64,000 bases of DNA from Gracilaria domingensis (GCA_022539475.1 VCMS01000078.1:62001-126000); one strand, 5' to 3'. Shown: positions 9,288 through 19,264, counted from the stretch's first letter. The notes: a model not told the origin generated them from the letters alone. Program-made: numbers and translations.

Positions 9288-9508
9288 TATCTCTTCAAGC
9301 TCAAAGCTACACTTCTCTCTCTAGTTTAGTCACTACAAGCTACGGCGCGTCCTCCGAGGAATCTCAATCCTCCGCGAGCAAGCACGCCCCGAGCAGTATA
9401 AAGTCCGCGGTTCGATCTGCCTCGCCTTTCTCTCCGGAGAAGACAAGCAGTCATCACCACTTTCACTTTATTGTCTCCAGATCGGACATCACGTCTCTCT
9501 GTATTACA
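9275..9508 (+). repeat. 3' LTR of Gypsy-A
   Basis: Partner of 5272-5505 with the same TGTAAC and TTACA ends. It is followed by the target duplication ACATC at 9509-9513. Confidence 0.92.
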
Positions 9509-9757
9509 ACATCTATACTGAAGCAATGACCCTCTCGCGGCTTGACTGGAAGAAGCACGGGAAGGGCCGGCGCCCATCGATGAGCTCCCAATAACAGGTG
9601 CAGGCAAAATTTGATCCTCACCCAAACTTACTGGCGCCGGTGCGCTTGCGGTTACCGCCCCTTGTCGAAGTCTGTCGATTCGCGGTCCTCTGGCTCCTTC
9701 AGGAGCTAGAGTTCCGGACCAACGAGGCCCAGTGTCCCGGCGCCCGGCGGCGCTGTT
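9509..9757 (-). pseudogene. Host C2H2 zinc-finger gene, 5' fragment
   Basis: On the minus strand a frame runs open from 9757 (stop codon just upstream at 9758-9760) to the Gypsy-A border. It ends SLLQYRC and continues across the insertion as TLPGGEMGYRC in the fragment 4960-5271. The region is Ala/Pro/Ser/Gly-rich, as often seen before zinc fingers. The first ATG in frame is at 9575-9577, and the open frame before it has none, so an upstream exon is possible. Joining phase and target duplication agree exactly, which supports one host gene split by the element. Confidence 0.5.
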
Positions 9758-9872
9758 CTAGTGGACGACGGTGGGGAGCACAGTGGCGGCCCTCGGTGGG
9801 GCTGCATGTGCACGAGACTAACGGCCCCCGGTGGGGCTGCGTCGCGTATATCGAGTGCGAGTGGCACACAGA

Positions 9873-10115
9873 TGTAGTACTGCAGAAGTAGGTAGAATAG
9901 TTTATTGATGAATTTTTTTTAGGACAGTGAAGTCGTTCACCGACAACTAGCTCTCTACTTAAGTACTGTTCGAGATAGCGTAAACCTGCTAAACCACTAT
10001 CTCCCCGCTGAGCCAGAGTAGTTGCAGGAGCTCTATTCAGACGCATTTGCGTCTGTGATATACATCAAATACAGCACATTGCATCATATAGCTCATCTCT
10101 TGTAAGACGACTACA
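9873..10115 (-). repeat. Probable solo copia LTR (243 bp)
   Basis: The plus strand begins TGTAGTACTG and ends CGACTACA, giving TGTAGT/ACTACA ends. On the minus strand it holds a poly(A) signal (CAATAAAC) near 9904 and a perfect 7-bp stem, GAGATAG/CTATCTC (9972-9978 and 9997-10003), around GGTTTAGCAGGTTTA, a motif found in two other LTR-like sequences here. No target duplication is seen and no internal domain is attached, so borders and orientation are provisional. Confidence 0.4.
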
Positions 10116-10220
10116 GTGCACATACAGAAAGATATTCATAATGCAGTCAACTATGGTCCTGCGGCTGCCAGCCCCCAGGGTCCCAAACAATCTGACAGTG
10201 AGATATATATCTCGAACATT

Positions 10221-10520
10221 TCACAGTCCAGTACACGACACCCCTTGCGATGATTGAGGTCCACTAGCAGAGGCAGAACCTATTGCGCGACTGCCTGTAC
10301 CCCTCCCTGTATCTGCAGATCTCCTCGAGGACGATTTGGATATGCTCCCATGGCTCTCTGAAACAGATGCAGATTGAGGATTCAGCAAATTCTGATTCGC
10401 AATCCCTCTGTTGGTTTTACGCTTCTTCTTTTCGCCATGGATGAGGTTGTCTATGGGCATTTTACGCTTTCGCTCGTCGTCGCCTCCGCCTCCAGAAGAA
10501 CCCTGTTGGTGAGAACTCAT
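10221..10520 (-). CDS. Basic low-complexity nuclear-type protein, unrecognised
   Basis: 99 codons from a true ATG. The N-terminus is Gly/Ser-rich, followed by two basic clusters (DERKRKMPIDN and EKKKRKTNRG) that look like nuclear localisation signals. The remainder is Ser/Gly/Gln-rich with no fold I recognise and no membrane segment. It could be a short host protein, the first exon of a longer gene, or a chance frame in skewed DNA. The minus-strand codons are cleaner than those of the neighbouring frames. Confidence 0.35.
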   Translation of the reverse strand: MSSHQQGSSGGGGDDERKRKMPIDNLIHGEKKKRKTNRGIANQNLLNPQSASVSESHGSISKSSSRRSADTGRGTGSRAIGSASASGPQSSQGVSCTGL

Positions 10521-11680
10521 GTTTGCTTTTTTCGTGTGCGTGAAGTTGTTCTTCGTTCTTGTTCAGTAGGATATCTGGTTTCGTACTGACTGGTGAAGTT
10601 GCCGTTCCTAAGACACAGAGAAGAGGACGTCTATTTATCATGTTTCAGTTTGACGTGGCTGATACCTCCAAGAACAACTTTCGAAAGGCAAGATTGTGTT
10701 CACGAAGATGAGCGAAATGAACATCTGCGTTGCTCATTCTATTCATACAATACTGTTAAGGAAAGACCAAAGAAGTTTGTTTATATGAATGTGCAGATCT
10801 AAAAAATCGGATTCTACTGGCATACAGATATCGGGAAGATTGTTCACGATTGAAACCATTTCGTTTAGCCGAAAAGCAGTTTATGAAAAGCTTTTGGGCA
10901 GAGCGGACAGACAAAAGAACATTTATACGGAGTTTTCGAACGAAAATGTATGAATGCGTGATGAACTGATTGTTTCTACTGGTCACAACAGCACAGACTA
11001 AGACAGGATTGTCCTGAAGGTGGCAGTATCGAAGGTGCGTCTATGTCATGTTTTCATTGAGCCGTGATATCTGTCAGATGTCTAAAAGTGTTGTGATCGG
11101 CTAAAACGCAACAACGCATTGTTTCCGAAAAAGATCACCTTCTAAAGAACGAAGCCACAAGGCGTATAGTGTCTATATGCCTTGAAGGATAGTGCCAAAA
11201 CGAAAGAGTTGTATTAAGACCGATGCGGCAATGGCAACAAATAAAGAGGCCGTGTGACGCTGGTGCATGTCGAAAGCGTTCGTGACACGGTATGATTGGT
11301 TCTTTGTGAGAGCAAAAGCAGCAACGCTGGGAGAGCGACTTCTCCGAGTGAAAAAGCGTCAAGGCTATGGAAGCGGTGGTGGAGAGAAGTTTGGGAGAGA
11401 GTACACTTGTGCTGAGCAAACACAGTCCATCGACTCGCAGAGAGTCATGTACCAACGCTTCGCATTGTAGATTCATTCGCCATTCGGAGAGGTCCTCGCG
11501 GAACCGGTCTATTCCAAACGAGACCTTCCAGTCATTTCTACACGTATGCTGACGTTGAACACGAATGCAACGTCTGCCACGATTCGAAGTATTAGCATAG
11601 GACACGTGGAGTACTGACGTCACCTCTGGCAGCTACCAGATGAGATATTTACCCTCGCAACCGACAAATCAGACGTATCA
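10521..11680. other. Region without supported gene
   Basis: Mixed-composition DNA. The longest frame (minus strand, about 11135-11623) begins at GTG, has no early ATG and no recognisable motif. I see no LTR ends, tRNA-like folds or long repeats here. Confidence 0.4.
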
Positions 11681-11682
11681 GC

Positions 11683-11765
11683 AGATACCGTTGGTACCGT
11701 TGGTACCGAAGGTAATCGAGGTACCAATTTGAGTACCTTCGGTACAGACCGTACCGCAGGTACCC
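11683..11765. repeat. GGTACC-rich minisatellite-like repeat
   Basis: Short imperfect repeats around GGTACCGTT, GGTACCGAA and GTACCTTCGGTAC, then a CGGCCA run (GGCCACGGCCACGGCC) at 11774-11793. They sit directly before the ATG of the cysteine-rich ORF at 11817 and may be part of its 5' region. Confidence 0.6.
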
Positions 11766-11816
11766 AGCCCATCGGCCACGGCCACGGCCACGGCCTCCTC
11801 CGACAGCTCCACCGCA

Positions 11817-12209
11817 ATGCCGCGCGCGCTCTCCACCTTCGTTTTGCTCGCCACACTCGCGCTGCGGTTGCCGCCCAAAGCAACAATTGCTTTTCCGATC
11901 GGGCTGCAAGGTCCCAAGCCGCTCGCCACGCTCCTGCCCGACTTTATCTTCGCCGGCGGCTGCATCAGGATAACCTGCTACCCGTTCTGCGAGGAGACTC
12001 TGGACAGACCGCGCTGCTCTTCCGGCGTCCCGTGCGACGACGATGAGTTGCAATGCAGCCTGGCTTCACCTGTGTCAAGCCTGGGAACATCAATACCTCA
12101 GGCTCCCCGACTTGTGTGTTCGTTCTTGTGCCCCCGCCTGGTGACATCTTGGCGTCGTAGAATGCGGCGGAGGTTAATGAGTGATGCTCCGTCGTGCTAC
12201 TTTTGCTGA
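11817..12209 (+). CDS. Candidate secreted cysteine-rich protein, frame doubtful after about 12045
   Basis: ATG in the context CGCAATGCC opens with a strong signal peptide pattern: MPRALS, then the hydrophobic stretch TFVLLATLALRL, then small residues to about 26. A short cysteine-rich domain follows (GGCIRITCYPFCEE, then RCSSGVPCDDDELQC, about residues 48-80), which would fold in the secretory path with disulfides. After about 12045 the listed frame turns basic and unlike a secreted domain. The neighbouring frame there reads CMQPGFTCVKPGNIN and another TCVF, which continues the cysteine spacing and stops at TAG after DILAS. A one-base indel or a short intron would explain this. Family unknown; possible roles are secreted effector, protease inhibitor or cell-wall protein. 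Confidence 0.5.
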   Translation: MPRALSTFVLLATLALRLPPKATIAFPIGLQGPKPLATLLPDFIFAGGCIRITCYPFCEETLDRPRCSSGVPCDDDELQCSLASPVSSLGTSIPQAPRLVCSFLCPRLVTSWRRRMRRRLMSDAPSCYFC

Positions 12210-13835
12210 ACTGCTATGGCACCAGCTTTGATACGTAAAGTGTACGTTGATTTTAAGTATTTGAATAGCACTCACAAAAAGCGGATCGAAGCCCCACGGG
12301 AGGCCTCGTTCACGACGCCGTCTGATTCGCAGCCACAAAGTGCGGCCCATACGGCTCAAGCCAGTGTCCGCCTTGGTAGCACCTCGTATCGAACCCATGC
12401 TCGATGCTCCGCATCGTCTCCGTCTTCCATGCGAGGATGTAGCCGTGTGTACAGAACAGTCCTCCCAAAGTGTTCGCCGAGCAGACCGTGACTACGGCCT
12501 CGCTCAGATGTGTCGAGCTCCATCTCGTTGCGGTGATCGCGGCGCGTTTAGCCACGGAGGAGTCGTGATGATGGGTGGCGGCGACGTGCCGCGGACATGT
12601 GTTCTGGAAACTTTGCAAAACGTAAAAAAACGACTCAAACAGTCGTGAGCAAGTGTTGACTAGTGTTGGGAATAAAACTACAGCTGTGTAGAGGAATAGG
12701 TTTTGAGCGAGGCAAAAGACAGAGCGGGCACACCCTGATGATTCGAAACTTCATCTGGGTTGCTTCCCTGCGATTGGGAAGCTTTTGTAGTGGCCCTTTG
12801 TCAGTATCAGTGTGGGTGCTGATCTGGCAAATAACAACTATCACGATAGACGTAGAGCTTGTCTTTGGCAAAGGACATTGCAAAGAATACTTATCGCAAA
12901 CAGCGTTATACTCGGAGGCGTGATTGCAAGTGCTCGAAACCACGTTGAGTTGCATTTGCAAGCTGCAACAACTCGCATTGCTGTACGTCTAGATACACGC
13001 ATTTGCACCAACAATGCACCAGCGCGCATTAACAATATTCAACAGCAAGCACTGCATAGGTGCAGATATTTTTTCACGACAGGCAGATAAGTTTTCAGAC
13101 CGTGACTCGATATGAGTAACCATTGTCCCTGCTGATGACTCCCCAACATTGTTTGCACATCGAGGGAAGAAAAGGGTCTTTGGGTCATTGGCCCATTGGC
13201 AGATCATTGACATCAACATTCGCTTCTTCCCTCAATCGAGGACCATCACGTGTCAAAACAGAACAATAGCACCAGTCAGACGTCAAATCGAACGGCCGAG
13301 TTTTTTACAGCCTGCTGTACACTCAGTCACTCTTTTTTAGAAGAACCAAACCAACAGACTCGCTCAACGCGCTTCTAAGAGGCCGAAGTGACAACATCTG
13401 AATGACTTCTTTTCAATATGCGAAACTGAGCAGGCCCGCAACTGATGAGTAATCGTTCTGTCTCTCAGATAGTAGGCAAGGCATGCTGTTGTGAGCCTAC
13501 CGCTTTCACGCAGTATGAAAACCACTTTTTGCAACTTCATTTCTGCAGGACCTATTATCCGGCGGGCATGGCGAGTTAAGTATAGTTTACATATTATGAA
13601 CTATTCTGGCAGTAGATAAGACCATTTCCAATTTGACAGCTTGAAAAGGTAAGAGAGGCAAAAGTTTTCTCTACTTTCCATGACAAAGCAATAGGCCCCT
13701 GCGTGTCCTACTTTGGTCCCTTACACCCTGTAGGAAGTTGTATCATTCTGTTTTTTCATGTTTATGGGGCGTTGACAGTTTTTGTTTTGGACTGTAAAAT
13801 CTCAGAGAGTTTGCGTCGTCAAAAGAAACAAAGGC
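12210..13835. other. Region without supported gene
   Basis: About 1.6 kb with only short frames on both strands, most lacking a convincing ATG and none with a motif. Polypyrimidine or poly(A) features are sparse. It may hold the 3' untranslated part of the cysteine-rich gene. Confidence 0.4.
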
Positions 13836-13955
13836 ATTGTCAACGTTAATTGTGGTTTGTACCATAGAGGAAAAGTGTTGTACTGTTCACTAGACTCACA
13901 AAACACGGGGAGGATCGCAAGCAGATGCTACCAAATGTAATGAAGAGATGGTTAA
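13836..13955 (+). repeat. Duplicated block, copy 1 left part (ends at Copia-B target)
   Basis: 13836-13905 (CATTGTCAACGTTAATTGTG to ACAAAACAC) matches 20808-20874. 13906-13955 (GGGGAGGATCGCAAGCAG to GGTTAA) matches 20561-20610 and continues after Copia-B at 19265. The two sub-blocks occur in opposite order in the second copy. Confidence 0.75.
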
Positions 13956-14213
13956 TGATAAGAAGGACATGTAACGTATCATGTAAGTATGTGAATTTGG
14001 TATCTCACGTTGATACAGTAGGGCAAATTTCCCAAATAGGTATTGTTGTGGAAGCTACATACGTGGGGTACAAGATGAAGTAGGTGATAGACTCCCTGTG
14101 ATAGTGGTCTACTTAGGGTATCGGTTCAGCAGGGTTCACGATCCCCATATATATCACAAGAACCAATTCAGAGTTGGGAGTAAAAGTGTCGGCGCTTAGC
14201 CGTCTGGCGATCA
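13956..14213 (+). repeat. 5' LTR of Copia-B (258 bp)
   Basis: Starts TGATAAGAAGG and ends GGCGATCA. It contains GGTTCAGCAGGGTTCAC near 14130 between partly complementary arms (GGTATC and GATCC), the counterpart of the hairpin motif in the LTR-like sequences at 9873 and near 34834. Confidence 0.93.
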
Positions 14214-14228
14214 GTGGTAGCATCGCGC
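14214..14228 (+). promoter_or_regulatory. Primer-binding site of Copia-B
   Basis: GTGGTAGCATCGCGC follows the LTR terminal CA directly. TGGTA at this place is the usual copia signature for initiator-tRNA priming, although the downstream bases are not the common form. Confidence 0.55.
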
Positions 14229-14267
14229 TCCCTTATTCAGCCAGCCTCGTCAACCCAGTCTCTGAAG

Positions 14268-14948
14268 ATGGAAGAAGACGGCCAGAGACGGATTCCTCGC
14301 TTCTACGCGAAACGAGGGGAAGATTTCATTCTTTAGCAAATGCGCTTTGAGGCGCTATTGGAGCCAAAGGAATTACTTGAAATGGTAACAAAAGACCAAT
14401 TGCAGGATCGTGAAACATCTGCGCTCGGAGAGAAGCAACAACTCAAACTTTTTAAGGCAAGAATGTTTCTAGTACAAGCGCTAGGTGACAAACCGCTTCG
14501 TACGATTGCAACAGATCGCTGCAACCCGTACATAATGTACTCGAAGTTGAAGGAAAGATATGCAACAGATAATACATCAACTCGTGTGCAACTCCAAACG
14601 GAATTGCATCAGAAGAGGTTCACAGACTCTTCTACGATTTCCGAGTACATTGATGTAATGGAGTCTATCTTTAATCGTCTGAATGCCATGCACAGCGCCG
14701 TCCAGGAATCAATGCAGGTAGCTATATTATTTGCAAGCTTTGCGCGTGCAGCAGAATCTCCTTACAGAGCAGTAATTAGCGCACTGCAGACGCTTAAAGA
14801 TTCTGAACTAACATGGGAGTCTGCAGGAGCCCGTTTGCTTCAAGAGTATTCTATTCGGCACTCTTCATCAGCAGTGCAGACGGACGAGGGCCATGACAGA
14901 ACTGAGCGAGCGTTGAGAACAAAATTCAGCATCAAATGCTTTAATTGC
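14268..14948 (+). pseudogene. gag: Copia-B Gag, interrupted in its zinc knuckle
   Basis: ATG at 14268. An in-frame TAG at 14334, where a TGG codon would fit the copia pattern, breaks the N-terminus. The rest reads as a classic copia Gag (UBN2-type) with LFKARMFLVQALGDKPLR, YSKLKERYA and FNRLNAM. The frame reaches IKCFNC, the first two Cys of the knuckle, and is cut at 14948 by a solo gypsy LTR. The remaining half (GTFGHYRREC) resumes at 15694. It would have encoded the particle protein. Confidence 0.85.
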
Positions 14949-15688
14949 TGTACTGCAACGCTCATGTATGAGGAAATTTGCTGGACTTAGTCATAATTCC
15001 CGTTCACGGGTTTGTCTGGTACGCACTAGTATATGACTAGTAGTAACTAGTGGTTGCCATCGAGATGGTTTGCACACGTGGGACACGGTGGAGCTGATCG
15101 GAGGTTGGCCACTACCCGTGGGCGTTTGCCACAATTGGTGGGATGTTTAGTTAATATTATTTATTAATTTTAGTGAGGACACTACTTAGTGCGACGGCGT
15201 CGCCGCCGTCGTACCAGTAAAGTGCCCCAACCAGGGTGATCCTACTTCAAGAAACTTGGCTCTAGCCACTCTCGCCTTTGGCGGTGCACAACTCTTTATC
15301 GGAGGGACTCCCGGTTGTCACGATGCGGCTATCTACCCTGAGTCCCCACAGAACCCAACTTTGGGAGTGTTTCACCTTTGTTGTTTGTGTTCGACCCTGT
15401 ATATGGAATACCCCGGCGATACGTTGTACCTCTTTTATCCCTCTCTTTCTTTCCCCCCCTTTCCCTTTCCCCACTCTGTGGTTTCGTCCCTCTTTCGAGG
15501 CTGCTACACTCACGCGTCAGTCATCCTTCCCTACTCAACTCTCAACGCCCCGTCTTGACGGTTTGGCCCCGGTCTTACACCCGGCTAGTCGTGCCATCCC
15601 AGAGAGGCTCTGTTCACTGGGTTGTCCTCAGTAGAGGAAGATCGCGAACATCTTCGTGGTGTTTCCTGCTCGCAGGCATTGCACTACA
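14949..15688 (+). mobile_element. Solo gypsy LTR inserted in Copia-B gag (740 bp)
   Basis: Begins TGTACTGCAACG and ends TTGCACTACA. The ends are inverted repeats of each other at 9 of 10 positions and match the LTR ends at 21770. Flanks ATTGC (14944-14948) and ATAGC (15689-15693) form a target duplication with one mutation. Inside are a CACACGTG site near 15074, an AT-rich TTTATTA block, a long C/T tract at 15430-15490 and GGTCTTACACCCGGC near 15570, all shared with the Gypsy-B and Gypsy-D LTR or leader. No internal region remains, so it is the product of LTR-LTR recombination. Confidence 0.85.
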
Positions 15689-15693
15689 ATAGC

Positions 15694-16146
15694 GGAACGT
15701 TTGGACATTATAGGAGAGAATGTCGCAAGAATAAGGAGAGACACAGAGACCGAAACGGCCTGCAACAGTTTGCCCTGGTGACAAGAAGCAGTGAACAGAA
15801 TTCAGTGTTCATTATCGACTCAGGAGCTACCCGACACATGGTGAACAACCCTACTTTGGCCAGGGACTTCCGTCCCGCAACCCCTAGGACCATTACATTA
15901 GGTCATGGAAGGAGTGTTGTGTCAACTACGGTCGGAAACATCCTGGTAAAAGAGATGAACCCAAGGCCACTAGGGGTTTCCCTTCCACTTAGGAACGTCA
16001 TGTTGATACCTGAGCTTGACTGCAATCTAATTTACTGTCGGGCACTTGCTGGTGATGGAATTGGAACGATCATCAAGAATAATGAGTGCAAATTGATAGG
16101 CCAGGGCATCAGCATTACTCTCCAGAACAATGATGATGGACTCTAA
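15694..16146 (+). pseudogene. Copia-B Gag end and protease
   Basis: The frame resumes after the solo LTR with the second half of the knuckle (GHYRREC). A basic tail and the protease FIIDSGATRHMV (D-S-G-A) follow, and the frame continues to an in-frame TAA at 16144-16146. The next coding part (16150 on) is in the same phase, so the TAA is a single nonsense change, with CAA as the likely parent codon. Confidence 0.8.
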
Positions 16147-16149
16147 AAC

Positions 16150-16848
16150 TTGAGAGGGTATGTAACGCCACATGTCTCTCTGGAGCAAGCTAGAGCAGCC
16201 ACCACAACGAAAGAAACTGGTGTAGAGCTTTGGCATTGTAGATTTGGTCATTTGGACCGCAACCGGATCCGAAAGATGGAAAAGGAAGGCGCAGTTAGTG
16301 GCTTAGACCTATTGATGAAAGCCGACGAAGGTCTGAAATGCGTTCCCTGCATCGAGGGAAAGATGTCTAGGCTGTCATTGAATGAAAGAGCCTCTGAACC
16401 TTTGGAAGTCGGAGAGATAGTTTACTCTGAGATATGTGGTCCACTGAATCAACAAAGCATTGGAGGTAATAGATACTTTATAACCTTCACTGACGGGCGC
16501 TCAGGTTACAAGTCTACCACGCTTATGAAACGGAAAATCGAGGCCCAGGAAGCATTCGTGGCATTCCCCAGATCCTTTGAGAGGAAGTATAGTTGTAATT
16601 TGCAATCCCTATATTCTGATAACGGTTCAGAATATGTTGGCATGCAAAGGTACCTTAGAAAACTCGGATTCCAGTGGATACCTTCTGCATCCTACACCCC
16701 GCAACAAAACGGGGTTGCAGAGTGTCTCAACAGGACATTGATGGATATGGCTCGATCCATGTTACGACATGCTGGTTTACCCCCCAGATTTTGGGGCGAA
16801 GCCCTAATCACAGCAGGTAATCTTCGAAATGTCATTGGCACAGTCTAA
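16150..16848 (+). pseudogene. Copia-B integrase
   Basis: Starts with the copia pre-integrase zinc region (WHCRFGHLDRNR, then CVPCIEGKMSR) and runs into the catalytic core. At the first catalytic position it reads YSEICGP, where copia elements have Asp (TD-x-CGP), so Asp is replaced by Glu. The second Asp (LYSDNGSEY) and the Glu (QQNGVAECLNRTL) are present. It ends at an in-frame TAA at 16846-16848. The frame continues beyond it (NDSKTPIEVL, 16849 on), so this is another nonsense change. Confidence 0.85.
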
Positions 16849-18276
16849 AATGATAGCAAGACCCCAATTGAAGTCCTGACGGGGAGAAAGCCTTTTGTAG
16901 GAAACTTAAGAATCTTCGGATGCGAGATATGGAAGCACAAGCCTTTGAGGAAGAAACTTGAACCAAAAGCAACTAGAGGCATTCTACTCAGATGTCTACC
17001 CTATAGAAACTACAGGGTGTATGTCATCAACTCCAGAAAGATCCTTAAGGTGCGCCACATACGTTTGAATGAGATGGTCTTTCCAGGGTTTGAGGTATTT
17101 AATAGCCCGAGAAAGATCCTCAGTGAAACTAACAACCATGAAGATGGAGTGAGTGAGATTATGATTATCGAAGAAGGAGATAACGGCCGTGAAAATGGCA
17201 TGGCGAAAACTGGTAGCGGTAATTCTTCGGCACCTAATGAGGATACATCTGAAGACAGTAACCAAGAAGTTACCCCTGGGACACATCAAAGTAACTCACC
17301 GGATCATTCTACAGCAAGGCAGTTCATTGAAGAAGAATTGGAACTACTCACTGATTACCCAATACGCCGATATCCAGATAGAGAAAGACGACCACCATCT
17401 CGTTTCGATGCATCTAGAGTAGCACGTACTGAGGATAATCAAGCGCACAAACTGGAAACAGTTCCGAAAAATATATCTGGAGCTCTATCTCTACCCGACG
17501 AAGCCCACTGGAAAAAGGCCATTGAAGATGAACTGAATACACTTGAAGGTGTACCAACCTTGCGACGGGCACAAGTTCCAACTGGACAACCCGGAATCCA
17601 ATCGCGGTTCGTGTTTGTGAAGAAGAAACTTGCCAATGGCAGCCTGGATAAGTATAAAGCCAGACTAGTGTCTAAGGGTTGTCAACAAGGAAATTTTGAT
17701 GATCTATATGCGCCAGTAGTGGACTATGGCAGTGTGAGAGTTGTAATCGCTCTTGTTGCCATGCTGGAATACGAAGTGCATCAGCTGGACGTAAAGTCGG
17801 CCTTCTTGAATGGTTCATTAGCTGCAGAAGCGCCCGTGTACATGTATCCGCCCCAGGGTTTGGACATAGGACTCAGAGAAGGTGAAGCTTTACAGCTCCT
17901 GCGCAGTCTGTATGGTCTGAAGAACTCGAACAAAATCTGGGCCAAGACTTGGAAGGATGCATTAATGAAGATGGGCTACAAACCCGTCCTTTGGGAGGAA
18001 TGTATCTTCGTTAAACAAGCAGAATCTGGTCTTATCTCGATACTTGTGTATGTGGACGATGTGCTTATTGTTTCACCGGAAAGAAAGGCATTTACCGAAG
18101 CAAAGGCTGAGTTGCAAACAGCCTTTGAGATGAAGGACTTAGGCCGTGTGAACTCATTCCTGGGTGTGGAATTCATACACCACGAGTATAAGATAATGCT
18201 TCGGCAAACGGCTTTCACGGACTCATTGCTCCATTCTTTTGGTATGAGTGGTGCAAGACCGTTAACACGCCGTTGA
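16849..18276 (+). pseudogene. pol: Copia-B integrase tail and reverse transcriptase
   Basis: The integrase C-terminal part (GRKPFVGNLRIFGCEIW) and an acidic linker lead into a copia reverse transcriptase. It has WKKAIEDELNTLE, KARLVSKG, VHQLDVKSAFLNG, LYGLKNSNKIW and the catalytic LVYVDDVLIVS, then FLGVEF. A frameshift near 18260 brings TGA at 18274, and the chain resumes one frame over at about 18305. Confidence 0.88.
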
Positions 18277-18304
18277 TACCGTCCAAAGAAACTGATATAA
18301 TATT

Positions 18305-19024
18305 TTGGTTAGTGAATCTGAGCAAACCCAGTTCAGAGAGATTGTCGGATCACTGCTCTACTTGGCATGCCGAATCAGAACAGATATATCAGTAGCGGTG
18401 AACGCCTTAAGCCGAAAACAGATGCAAGCCACTGGAATGGATATGATTGCAATGAAGCGCGTCCTTCGTTACCTGCAGGGAACGAAAGATTTTGCTCTAC
18501 AATATCCAGCTGCTACCAGTAATCTAATTCGACTAACCGCATATTCCGATAGCGACTGGGCTGGGTGGGGAAACAACCGAAAATCTGTTTCTGGCTTTGT
18601 TATCTTTCTGGGACCCTGCGTGGTGGCGTGGAGGACGATGAAACAAAATTGCGTTGCATTATCGTCCTCTGAAGCAGAGTGTGTTGCATTATCTGAGTGC
18701 GTCAAAGAAGTGAAGTGGCTTCGTTCGTTGCTCGGCGAGCTTGGGTTTCCTCAGAACGAACCCACTGTCGTTCACGAAGACAACTCAGGAGCCATTGCTT
18801 GGGCAAACAGTCAAAAGCGCCGAAAACACATTGATATTCGATATCATTTTGATAAGGACGCTGTCGATGAAGGCATTATTGTTGTGGACTACTGCCCAAC
18901 CGATCATATGCTTGGCGATATTATGGCAAAGGCGTTACAGAAGGCTCGATTTGAAAGGTTAAGGAACCAGTTAGGACTTGTGAACACTAACATGATGGGA
19001 GGGGATGATAAGAAGGACATATAA
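18305..19024 (+). pseudogene. Copia-B RNase H
   Basis: Reads SLLYLACRIRTDISVAVNAL, then the RNase H core with AYSDSDWAGWGNNRKSVSGF, QNCVALSSSEAECVALSE, VHEDNSGAIAWA and HIDIRYHF. The catalytic Asp/Glu/Asp pattern is present. The frame runs into the 3' LTR, which begins at 19006. It removes RNA from the RNA-DNA hybrid during copying. Confidence 0.88.
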
Positions 19025-19264
19025 CGTATCATGTAAGTGTTGTGAATTTGGTATCTCACGTTGATACAGTAGGGCAAATCTCCCAAATAGGTATTCTTGT
19101 GGAAGCTACATGCGTGGGGTACAAGATGAAGTAGGTGATAGACTCCCTGTGATAGTGGTCTACTTAGGGTATCGGTTTAGCAGGGTTTACAATCCCCATA
19201 TATATCAGAAGAACGAACTCAGAGTTGGGAGTAAAAGTCTCGGCGCTTAGCCGTCTTTTGATCA
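19006..19264 (+). repeat. 3' LTR of Copia-B (259 bp)
   Basis: Partner of 13956-14213. It has TGATAAGAAGG at the start and GATCA at the end, and is followed by GTTAA. Here the internal motif reads GGTTTAGCAGGGTTTAC. Confidence 0.93.

Larger units (their letters stand above)
5272..9508 (+). mobile_element. Gypsy-A LTR retrotransposon, internally deleted
   Basis: Two 234-bp LTRs (5272-5505 and 9275-9508) of about 97 percent identity flank gag, protease, reverse transcriptase, part of RNase H, the integrase tail and a chromodomain. The exact 5-bp target duplication ACATC is at 5267-5271 and 9509-9513. A purine tract (AAAGAAGGAGCGAA) precedes the 3' LTR, and TGGTAGCATCAAC just inside the 5' LTR fits a primer-binding site. 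The integrase catalytic core is missing, and gag, protease and RT lie in three frames, so this copy is not autonomous. Confidence 0.92.
13956..19264 (+). mobile_element. Copia-B LTR retrotransposon, degraded
   Basis: LTRs at 13956-14213 and 19006-19264 (about 95 percent identical) are flanked by the exact target duplication GTTAA (13951-13955 and 19265-19269). A purine tract (ATGGGAGGGGA) precedes the 3' LTR, and TGGTAGCATCG follows the 5' LTR as the primer-binding site. The order gag, protease, integrase, RT, RNase H is complete, but it is broken by three nonsense codons, one frameshift and an inserted solo LTR. An uninterrupted copy of the target at 20561-20803 confirms both borders. Confidence 0.95.

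Noticed and set aside
11135..11623. 162-codon minus-strand frame
   Set aside because: Starts at GTG, has no early ATG, no motif and mixed composition. Likely a chance frame.
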